This document shows, piece by piece, positions 24,481-31,533 of a stretch of 64,000 bases of DNA (positions are counted from its first letter, which is position 1; each line of letters starts with the position of its first letter). Source of the DNA: Eikenella glucosivorans (GTDB lineage Bacteria > Pseudomonadota > Gammaproteobacteria > Burkholderiales > Neisseriaceae). A program made the position numbers and the translations under genes. Below the pieces are notes generated by a model. The model did no database searches. It saw nothing but the letters and a program-made list of their open reading frames with translations, and was not told the DNA's origin. The stretch covers positions 124,001-188,000 of the forward strand of contig NZ_JACSGR010000006.1 of assembly GCF_016025525.2 (NCBI RefSeq), read 5' to 3'.

Positions 24481-25974
24481 CTATTGCAGCAGCAGCCCGA
24501 AGCGGATGCTGATTTTACGCCACTGTTCGGCATCGTCGGCGAGGGCGCCGGCGGTGAGGGGGTTGTCTTCGGGCCATTGGCGGCTGATGGCGAGGGTGTA
24601 GGTTTTGTTGCCGTAGCTCAGGCGGGTGCCGGGCGGGAGGGTGATGGGCTGGCGGGCGCGGCAGAACAATACGGCCAGCCGCAGGGCGGCAATGGCGAGC
24701 CACATGCTGCGGCTGACGGGCAGCTCGGCCATTTTTTTCAGGTCGCCGCGCTGACCGAGGGCGAGGGTGGCGAGGATGCGCTGCTCTTGGCGGGAGAAGC
24801 CGGGCATGTCGGCCTGCTCGAGGATGTAGGCGGAATGTTTGTGGTAGGCGGTGTAGGCGATGTCGGTGCCGATTTCGTGCACAAGTGCGGCCCAGCGCAG
24901 GTATTGCTGCCAGTAGCGGCGTTCTTTTTCGGGCTCGTGTTCGGCGAGCATGTCGAAGAATTGGGCGGCAAGGCTAGCCACGCGCTCGGCTTGGTTGGCG
25001 CTCACATGGTAGCGCTCTTGGAAGCGGGCGATGGTTTGGTCACGCATGTCTTCGTTGAGGCTGCGGCCGATGAGGTCGTAGAACACGCCGTCGCGCAGGG
25101 CGGCATCGGTTACGGCCATGCTGTCGATGTCGAGCTCGGCAAATACGGCGCTCATCACGGCCAGGCCGCCGGCGAACACTTCGATGCGGTCGGCCTTCAT
25201 GCCTTCGAATTTGGCTTTTTTGGCGCTGCCGGCTTCGATGAGGCGCTGGCTGATGTTTTGCAGGGCGGCGCGGGTGATGCGGTTGTCTTCGGGGTTGGCG
25301 GCGGCGATGAGGTCGCGCAGGGTGCGGGCAGTGCCGGAGGTGCCGACGGCGAGCTGCCAGCCGGTGCTGTTCAGCAGTTTGGCGATGCGCTGGATTTCGC
25401 TGCGGGCGGTGTTTACGGCGAGTTTGAACGAGGAGGCGGACACTTTGCCCTTGGGGAAGAAGCGCAGGGTGTAGCTCACGCAGCCGAGGTTGAGGCTTTC
25501 GGTAACGTCGGGCTGGAGGGCGCTGCCGATCACGAATTCGGTGGATCCGCCACCGATGTCCACCACGAGCATGCGGCCGCTGCCGGGCGGCAGGGTGTGG
25601 ATGACGCCGGTGTAGATGAGGCGGGCTTCTTCACGCCCGGCGATGATTTCGATGGGGAAGCCGAGGGCGGCTTCGGCGCGGGGCATGAAGGGGGCGATGT
25701 TTTTGGCCACGCGGAAGGTGTTGGTGGCTACGGCGCGCACTTGTTCGGGCGGGAAGCCGCGCAGGCGTTCGTGGAATTTGGCCAGACAGGCGAGGGCGCG
25801 CTCTTGGGCGGCTTGGTCGAGCTGTTTGTGTTCGTCGAGCCCGGCGGCGAGGCGCACCATGTCTTTGATGGAATCAACGATTTGCAGCTGGCCGTTGTGG
25901 TTGGTGCAGATTTGCAGGCGGAAGCTGTTGGAGCCGAGGTCTACTGCGGCCAGCATGTTGGCGGGGATGGTCAT
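24481..25974 (-). CDS. ppx: Exopolyphosphatase (Ppx/GppA family)
   Basis: 497 aa. The ASKHA-type phosphatase motifs are present: AAVDLGSNSFRLQICTNHNG near residue 10 and RMLVVDIGGGSTEFVIG near residue 140. A C-terminal HD-like helical domain contains ALVHEIGTDIAYTAYHKHSA near residue 362. The enzyme removes terminal phosphates from polyphosphate and possibly from pppGpp. No ppk lies nearby. The start MTIPANMLAAVDLGSNSF is normal for the family. Monocistronic, bounded by DUS. Confidence 0.93.
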   Translation of the reverse strand: MTIPANMLAAVDLGSNSFRLQICTNHNGQLQIVDSIKDMVRLAAGLDEHKQLDQAAQERALACLAKFHERLRGFPPEQVRAVATNTFRVAKNIAPFMPRAEAALGFPIEIIAGREEARLIYTGVIHTLPPGSGRMLVVDIGGGSTEFVIGSALQPDVTESLNLGCVSYTLRFFPKGKVSASSFKLAVNTARSEIQRIAKLLNSTGWQLAVGTSGTARTLRDLIAAANPEDNRITRAALQNISQRLIEAGSAKKAKFEGMKADRIEVFAGGLAVMSAVFAELDIDSMAVTDAALRDGVFYDLIGRSLNEDMRDQTIARFQERYHVSANQAERVASLAAQFFDMLAEHEPEKERRYWQQYLRWAALVHEIGTDIAYTAYHKHSAYILEQADMPGFSRQEQRILATLALGQRGDLKKMAELPVSRSMWLAIAALRLAVLFCRARQPITLPPGTRLSYGNKTYTLAISRQWPEDNPLTAGALADDAEQWRKISIRFGLLLQ

Positions 25975-26172
25975 ATCGGATAGGCCGGGTGGAAAGCGCG
26001 TATCTTACCCTGCGATGCTTGGCGTGTCATTACGGGATGGTTTTCAGGTAGCCGGTAAGGCTGCGGTAAGCTGCGGAATGTTTGCTATAATGCGTTTGAG
26101 GCTACCTGAAAAGTGATGTTTTGTTTTCAGGTAGCCTGCATTATTGTTCAGATGAATTGGAAAGGTTTGCTT

Positions 26173-27654
26173 ATGTGGATTCGTGCGTGCGGCGGGGTGC
26201 TGAAACGCGGTGCGGCGGCGGGGCTGCTGCTGTGGTTGTCGGCCTGCTCGCTGGTGAATTACCGGCCGGTGGCCACCATTTCGCAGGTGGACACCAGCCG
26301 CGGCTACCGTTTGGAACAAAGCATGGCGCAGCAGAACGACGATGCGTATGTGGTGCTGCTGTTTTCCGGCGGCGGCACGCGCGCGGCGGCCTTGGGCTAC
26401 GGCGTGCTGGAGGAGCTGGCCAAGCAGCCGGTGCGCATCGGAGGGCAGGACAAAACGCTGCTCGACAGCGTGGATTTGGTGTACGGCGTGTCCGGCGGCT
26501 CGGTGCTGGCCACTTATTATTCGCTGCACGGCCGCGACACCATCCCCGCCTTCGAACAGCAGTTTCTCAAGCAGAATTTCCAAAAGCAGGTATCGCGCCA
26601 GATATTTTCGCTCGGCAACCTGCCGCGCCTCACCTCGCCCGAATTCGGCCGCGGCGATTTGCTGCAGGAGCAGTTTGAAAACACCCTGTTCGGCCACGCC
26701 ACCTTCGGCGATTTGGCCGAGCGGCGCAAAGGGCCGTTTGCCGTGGTGTCCGCCACCGATATGTCGGTGGGGCGGCGCATCGATTTCACCCAGGAATTTT
26801 TCGACATGATGTGCCTGAACCTCTCCGATTTGCGGCTCGCGCGCGCCGTGGCCGCCTCCAGCGCCGTGCCCATGGTGTTCAGCCCCATCACGCTCAACAA
26901 CAATGGCGGCAACTGCGGCTACACCCTGCCGCCACGCCTGCAATATGCGCTGGAGCAAGGAGGCAGCGAGCAGCAAAGCCAAACCCGCCGCGAATTCAGC
27001 CAGCAGCTCGACCTCTACCAAAACAGCAAAGAGCGCCCCTACATCCACCTGCTCGACGGCGGCCTCACCGACAACCTCGGCCTGCGCTCCCTGCTCGACG
27101 CCACCGAAATCTACCCCAGCCAAACCCTGCAACGGCAGATGGCCAACCAAAACGTGCGCAAAATCATCATCATCAGCGTGAACGCGCAAAACCAGCTCGA
27201 CAGCGACATCGACCGCAGCGCCAAAGTGCCCGGCCTGGCCGCCGTATTGGGCGCCATCATCAACGTGCCCATCGACCAAAACTCGCAGGAATCGCTGCGC
27301 CGCATCCGCGCCGTTACCGACCAATGGAACAGCTCGGCCGGCAACCGCAAAGGCCACCCCATCAGCCTGCATTTCGTCAGCCTCAGCCTGCGCGACCTGC
27401 CCGATTCCGCCTTGCGCAAAAACGTGCTCAACATCTCCACCAGCTTCTACCTGCCGCGCGAAGACGTGAACAACCTGAAAGAAGCTGCCCGTGTATTGAT
27501 GCGACAATCGCCGGATTACGAGCGCATGCTGGCCGCCCTGTCGAAAGACGCGGCAAACGAGCCGCCGGCTGCCCCTTCTGCCAGCACTGCGCCGGCCTGT
27601 GCCAACACCTCCGAAGCGCTGGCGGATTGCTTGAAAAACGGGAAACCGCGGTAA
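26173..27654 (+). CDS. Patatin-like phospholipase, predicted lipoprotein
   Basis: 493 aa from the ATG at 26,173, which follows GGAAAGG by seven bases; an ATG at 26,152 has no ribosome site. The signal peptide ends LLLWLSACS, a lipobox. The patatin domain has the glycine-rich oxyanion loop FSGGGTRAAALGYG, the nucleophile serine in VYGVSGGSVLA, and the catalytic aspartate in HLLDGGLTDNLG, so the Ser-Asp dyad is complete. It is probably an outer-membrane or periplasmic lipid acyl hydrolase. The C-terminal tail is Pro/Ala-rich with two cysteines. Monocistronic. Confidence 0.88.
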   Translation: MWIRACGGVLKRGAAAGLLLWLSACSLVNYRPVATISQVDTSRGYRLEQSMAQQNDDAYVVLLFSGGGTRAAALGYGVLEELAKQPVRIGGQDKTLLDSVDLVYGVSGGSVLATYYSLHGRDTIPAFEQQFLKQNFQKQVSRQIFSLGNLPRLTSPEFGRGDLLQEQFENTLFGHATFGDLAERRKGPFAVVSATDMSVGRRIDFTQEFFDMMCLNLSDLRLARAVAASSAVPMVFSPITLNNNGGNCGYTLPPRLQYALEQGGSEQQSQTRREFSQQLDLYQNSKERPYIHLLDGGLTDNLGLRSLLDATEIYPSQTLQRQMANQNVRKIIIISVNAQNQLDSDIDRSAKVPGLAAVLGAIINVPIDQNSQESLRRIRAVTDQWNSSAGNRKGHPISLHFVSLSLRDLPDSALRKNVLNISTSFYLPREDVNNLKEAARVLMRQSPDYERMLAALSKDAANEPPAAPSASTAPACANTSEALADCLKNGKPR

Positions 27655-27683
27655 TCAAACGCGGTACAACACGGTAACACGGT

Positions 27684-27755
27684 AAAAGGCTACCTGAAAA
27701 ATTAGCTTCAACGAAGGGAAGTTTCTGCGAAGCTGAATTTTTCAGGTAGCCTTTT
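27684..27755. terminator. DUS-bounded hairpin module after the patatin gene
   Basis: AAAAGGCTACCTGAAAAATT and its reverse complement enclose GCTTCAACGAAG and GTTTCTGCGAAGC. The whole 72 bp can fold as a long stem and belongs to the DUS-bounded module family. Confidence 0.6.
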
Positions 27756-27940
27756 GTTTGCCGTGTGCTTGGCGTTTGCATTTGGCAGGGTTTGGTTTTC
27801 TCGATGTTGCCGCGAAGGATTGGTTTGAGCGGCGCAAAAAGATGTTGCGTCCGGTTTTGCTGTGTTGTGGCCGGTGCTTTTCAGGTAGCCGACCAGCGGC
27901 TTGGCTTGATTAAGGCGGTTTGGAATCGGCGGCGGATTGC

Positions 27941-28537
27941 TTAATTCCAGCGGCGCTTGGCTTCGTATTCTTCGGGCAGGGTATCGAGGAAGCCTTGGCC
28001 GAAACCTTTGAGGATGCTGTATTCGTTGTTAATCCGTACTGCACGAAGGCGGAAGATGGAGCCGATAATTGCCAGAACCAGCCAAATCAGCACCAAGCCG
28101 CCATACCATAACGACATCAGGTCGGTATCGACTATGCCGTTTTCGGTGGAGGCAAAATATGGCAGGAAGAGCGTAACCAGCAGCAGGATGAATAGGCCGA
28201 TATAAATTTGGTGCATTTGCTTACGGTGTGCGGGGCAACGTGCTGCCGTAACCTCAATTTTTTTCCGCACAATCACAGCAACAATCAGATAAATCAATAA
28301 ACCCGGCAGGCGCAGGAAGGTGGTGAGAATCAGCAAAGCCAGTGCGGGATGGTGCCAATACAGCTTGCGCGGTCGGCGCGGTGGGTCGGCTTCCGTACCG
28401 CAGCGGATGCAGCGGCAGGGCAGGTCGGCGCCGTCGGGCAGGAAGACGCGTTTGCCTTCGCGCCAGCATTCGGTGTTGCTTTGCGGACGGTAGTCTTGGC
28501 TTTGCGGGGCTTGGTAGGGGTTGAAATCGCGGTTCAT
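27941..28537 (-). CDS. Membrane protein with N-terminal CxxC motif, unknown function
   Basis: 198 aa. A polar N-terminal region contains LPCRCIRCGTEA (CxCxxC) near residue 40, then a hydrophobic segment ALALLILTTFLRLPGLLIYL, and two more membrane helices around residues 110-128 and 145-163. The zinc-ribbon-like cysteines plus three or four helices are seen in several uncharacterised bacterial membrane proteins. It lies 15 bp downstream of greA on the same strand, so it may be cotranscribed. No family is recognised. Confidence 0.7.
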   Translation of the reverse strand: MNRDFNPYQAPQSQDYRPQSNTECWREGKRVFLPDGADLPCRCIRCGTEADPPRRPRKLYWHHPALALLILTTFLRLPGLLIYLIVAVIVRKKIEVTAARCPAHRKQMHQIYIGLFILLLVTLFLPYFASTENGIVDTDLMSLWYGGLVLIWLVLAIIGSIFRLRAVRINNEYSILKGFGQGFLDTLPEEYEAKRRWN

Positions 28538-28552
28538 TTGCTGGCTGGCTGT

Positions 28553-29029
28553 TTAAATATACAGCACTTCGATCACTTCGTATTCGCGGATGCCGCCGGG
28601 CGCCTGCACTTCGGCGATGTCGCCTTCTTCCTTGCCGATCAGGGCGCGGGCGATGGGAGAGCTGATGGAGATTTTGTTGTCTTTGAGGTCTGCTTCGTCG
28701 TCGCCGACGATTTGGTAGCGCACTTGGGTTTCGTTTTCCAAGTCTTCGAGGGATACGGTGCTGCCGAATACGATTTTGCCGTCGGCGTGGATTTCGGTGG
28801 GGTCGATGATATGGGCGATGGAGAGCTTGTTTTCCAATTCGGAAATACGGCCCTCGATAAAGCCTTGTTTTTCTTTGGCGGCTTCGTATTCGGCATTTTC
28901 AGACAAGTCACCGTGGGTGCGGGCTTCGGCGATGGCTTCGATGATGGCGGGGCGTTCGATGCTCTTGAGGCGCTGCAATTCTTGCTTGAGCAGCTCGGCG
29001 CCGCGAATGGTTAAGGGGATTTTTTGCAT
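28553..29029 (-). CDS. greA: Transcription elongation factor GreA
   Basis: 158 aa, standard GreA length. The N-terminal coiled coil carries the acidic tip in THGDLSENAEYEAAKEKQGF near residue 41, which stimulates transcript cleavage in the RNA polymerase secondary channel. The C-terminal FKBP-like domain has VGDDEADLKDNKISISSP and the conserved ARALIGKEEGD. The ATG at 29,027-29,029 gives MQKIPLTIRGAELLK, the family start. A 15-bp gap to the membrane protein gene downstream. Confidence 0.97.
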   Translation of the reverse strand: MQKIPLTIRGAELLKQELQRLKSIERPAIIEAIAEARTHGDLSENAEYEAAKEKQGFIEGRISELENKLSIAHIIDPTEIHADGKIVFGSTVSLEDLENETQVRYQIVGDDEADLKDNKISISSPIARALIGKEEGDIAEVQAPGGIREYEVIEVLYI

Positions 29030-29084
29030 GGGTTTTCTCCGCAGGAGGAGGCTGCTCGGGGCAGCCGTTTTCACATAAAAATGC

Positions 29085-29108
29085 AAGCCGCCTAGGGGCC
29101 GGCGGCTT
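29085..29108 (-). terminator. GC-rich hairpin between rnhA and greA
   Basis: AAGCCGCC and GGCGGCTT pair around 8 nt. On the minus strand GCATTTTT follows, so it can end the rnhA transcript before greA. Confidence 0.55.
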
Positions 29109-29250
29109 GTGGGATCAAATTTTTAGCCAACCAAAAAGGCTTTGTTGCACGTTGATTGACTGAATCGGGCGCTATTCTATCAGATGGCGGGCGGAACGCC
29201 AACTGTGGCGGCGGCTTTGGAAAGTTGTGTTAATAATTTGATTATTCGTG

Positions 29251-29703
29251 TTATTGCTGATTGCCGGAGAGGGAGGCGGCGCCTTGGTTGGCGAGCTGGT
29301 CGGCACGCTCGTTTTCGGGGTGGCCGGCGTGGCCTTTGACCCATTGCCAGGATACTTGGTGTTGGGCGATGAGCTGGTCGAGCTGCTGCCAGAGTTCGGC
29401 GTTTTTCACGGGCTTTTTGGCGGCGGTTTTCCAGCCGTTGCGCTTCCAGCCGTGTATCCAGCTTTCCATGCCGTTTTTCACGTATTGGGAGTCGGTGTGG
29501 ATGACGACTCGGCAGGGGCGGTTGAGGGCTTGGAGACCGCGGATGACGGCGGTGAGCTCCATGCGGTTGTTGGTGGTGTCTGGCTCGCCGCCGCTGAGTT
29601 CTTTTTTGTGTGCGCCATAGCGCAGCAATACGCCCCAGCCGCCGGGGCCGGGGTTACCTTTGCAGGCGCCGTCGGTGTAGAGGTGGACGGTGGTGTCGGT
29701 CAT
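29251..29703 (-). CDS. rnhA: Ribonuclease HI
   Basis: 150 aa. Removes RNA from RNA-DNA hybrids. All catalytic acidic residues are visible: the Asp in LYTDGACKGNPGPGGW (residue 11), Glu in NNRMELTAVI, Asp in VVIHTDSQYV, and the later His/Asp in VKGHAGHPENERADQLA. The length and C-terminus are normal. The leader contains an eikDUS inverted pair at 29,719-29,746. Monocistronic. Confidence 0.97.
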   Translation of the reverse strand: MTDTTVHLYTDGACKGNPGPGGWGVLLRYGAHKKELSGGEPDTTNNRMELTAVIRGLQALNRPCRVVIHTDSQYVKNGMESWIHGWKRNGWKTAAKKPVKNAELWQQLDQLIAQHQVSWQWVKGHAGHPENERADQLANQGAASLSGNQQ

Positions 29704-29718
29704 GGTGTTTCCTGTTTG

Positions 29719-29746
29719 AGGCTACCTGAAAATTTTCAGGTAGCCT
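29719..29746. repeat. Perfect eikDUS inverted pair
   Basis: AGGCTACCTGAAAA directly joined to TTTTCAGGTAGCCT: a 28-bp palindrome 16 bp upstream of the rnhA start codon. As a cruciform or hairpin it would be in the 5' leader, not at a gene end. Confidence 0.8.
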
Positions 29747-29872
29747 TTGTGAATTTGATATTAAAAGTTCTACGAGATGTTGAGTATTTCACGCTTTCTT
29801 TATCAAGTATAGTTTGAGTTTCAGGTAGTTTACTAAATTTCAGGTAGCCTTTTGCCTTTTTCATCCTGTTCA

Positions 29873-30116
29873 CCCTTGCGCCTTATGCCGGCACGGGCAC
29901 TTCCTTTCTTTGCTTCGCCAAAAAAAGGAAGCAAAGAAAGGCGACTGCTGGCACAGGTTTGCTGCGCAAACTTCCCTCACTCCACGCGGTTTTCGGGCGC
30001 CAAAGGAAATTAAATTAGCTGCAACTTGCGGCTGCGCCGCTTCGAACATGCAAGCCCTTGCTCTCCGAAAAACCGCGTTCCGTTCGGCTGTGCCAGCAGA
30101 GAAGGTGGCAAGCTCA
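29873..30116 (+). repeat. Dispersed intergenic repeat, copy 2
   Basis: Matches the element at 19,446-19,600: CCTTGCGCCTTATGCCGGCA, then CTTCCTTTCTTTGCTTCGCC, GGTTTGCTGCGCAAACTTCC and GAAAAACCGCGTTCCGTTCG. Relative to copy 1 it carries an extra segment after CTCACTCC (TTTTCGGGCGCC ... GCAAGCCCTTGCTCTC). The rest of the 537-bp gap holds only DUS. Confidence 0.75.
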
Positions 30117-30175
30117 ACCGTTTGCATTCAATATTTTGTATCCGGTTTTGCAAGAGGAGTATTGCGAAAAGACGA

Positions 30176-30208
30176 AGGCTACCTGAAAAATGGTTTTTCA
30201 GGTAGCCT
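30176..30208. terminator. Inverted eikDUS pair after sucB
   Basis: AGGCTACCTGAAAAA, three bases, and its reverse complement; 33 bp beyond the sucB stop. Confidence 0.7.
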
Positions 30209-30240
30209 GATGCCGCTAAGGGTTTAGATTGCGGAAAGGA

Positions 30241-31437
30241 TTAGATTTCCAGAATCAGGCGGGCCGGGTCTTCGAGGGCTTCTTTGATGGTGACCAAGGT
30301 GAGCACGGCTTCGCGGCCGTCGATGATGCGGTGGTCGTAGGAGAGGGCTAGATACATCATCGGGCGCACCACGACTTGGCCGTTTTCCACCACGGCGCGT
30401 TCTTTGGTGGCGTGCATGCCCAAGATGGCAGACTGCGGCGGGTTGATGATGGGGGTAGACATCATCGAGCCGAAGGTGCCGCCGTTGGTGATGCTGAAGG
30501 TGCCGCCGGTGAGGTCTTCGATGGCGATTTTGCCGCTCTTGGCCTTGTTGGCGTAATCCACGATGGCCAGCTCGATGTCGGCGATGCTCATTTGGTCGGC
30601 ATTGCGCAGGATGGGCACCACCAGGCCGCGCGGGCTGCCCACGGCGATGCCGATGTCGAAGTAGCCGTGGTAAACGATGTCGTTGCCGTCAATCGAGGCG
30701 TTTACGGCGGGGAATTTCTTCAGCGCGGCAACGGCGGCTTTCACGAAGAAGGACATGAAGCCCAGTTTCACGCCATACTGTTTCTCGAACTTTTCTTTGT
30801 ATTTGGCGCGCAAATCCATAATCGGCTTCATGTTCACCTCGTTGAACGTGGTGAGGATGGCGTTTTGCGACTGGGATTGCAGCAGGCGCTCGGCCACACG
30901 CTGGCGCAGACGGCTCATCGGCACGCGCTGTTCCACGCGGTCGCCCAGCGGTACGGCCACGGCGGGGGCGGCAGCGGCTTTGGGCGCGGCGGCAGGGATG
31001 GCGGCCACGTCTTCTTTCAGCACGCGACCGTCGCGGCCGGAGCCTTGCACGCCGGATACGTCCACGCCTTTTTCGGCAGCCAGTTTGGCGGCGGCGGGCA
31101 TGGCCACGCCTGCCTGCGCGCCGGCAGCGGCCACATGGCCTGCGGCGGGGGCGGCAGCCGGGGCTTCGGCGGCAGCCGGAGCGGCAGCGTCGGCTTTGGC
31201 TTCAGTGTCGATTTTGGCCAAGAGCTGGCCGGCGGTAACGGTGGCGCCGTCCTGCTCGATGATTTCCACAATCACGCCAGCCTGCTGGGCGGGCAGCTCG
31301 AGCACCACTTTGTCGGTTTCGAGGTCGATCAGGTTTTCATCGCGGTTCACATAGTCGCCCACCTTTTTGTGCCAGCTCATCAGGGTGGCTTCGGTAACGC
31401 TTTCCGGCAGCGGGGGTACGGTGATTTCGATAATCAT
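30241..31437 (-). CDS. sucB: Dihydrolipoyllysine-residue succinyltransferase (E2 of 2-oxoglutarate dehydrogenase)
   Basis: 398 aa. The N-terminal lipoyl domain has the lipoylated lysine in LIDLETDKVVLELPA (near residue 43), then an Ala/Pro-rich linker, a peripheral subunit-binding domain (AAKLAAEKGVDVSGVQGSGR) and the catalytic acetyltransferase domain ending with LSYDHRIIDGREAV, which carries the active-site His and Asp. It transfers succinyl from E1 to CoA. It follows sucA by 96 bp with a DUS pair between. The lpd (E3) gene that commonly comes next is not here; rnhA is. Confidence 0.96.
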   Translation of the reverse strand: MIIEITVPPLPESVTEATLMSWHKKVGDYVNRDENLIDLETDKVVLELPAQQAGVIVEIIEQDGATVTAGQLLAKIDTEAKADAAAPAAAEAPAAAPAAGHVAAAGAQAGVAMPAAAKLAAEKGVDVSGVQGSGRDGRVLKEDVAAIPAAAPKAAAAPAVAVPLGDRVEQRVPMSRLRQRVAERLLQSQSQNAILTTFNEVNMKPIMDLRAKYKEKFEKQYGVKLGFMSFFVKAAVAALKKFPAVNASIDGNDIVYHGYFDIGIAVGSPRGLVVPILRNADQMSIADIELAIVDYANKAKSGKIAIEDLTGGTFSITNGGTFGSMMSTPIINPPQSAILGMHATKERAVVENGQVVVRPMMYLALSYDHRIIDGREAVLTLVTIKEALEDPARLILEI

Positions 31438-31484
31438 GGTTTTATCCTTTGAATAAGTGAAATGAATCGGTAATCGTGTTCTGG

Positions 31485-31524
31485 AGGCTACCTGAAAACG
31501 TGTTTTACGGTTTTCAGGTAGCCT
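31485..31524. terminator. eikDUS inverted pair between sucA and sucB
   Basis: AGGCTACCTGAAAAC and GTTTTCAGGTAGCCT pair across about 10 nt. Lying between two genes of one operon, it may act as a partial terminator or mRNA stabiliser rather than an operon end. Confidence 0.6.
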
Positions 31525-31533
31525 TTATCGGCC

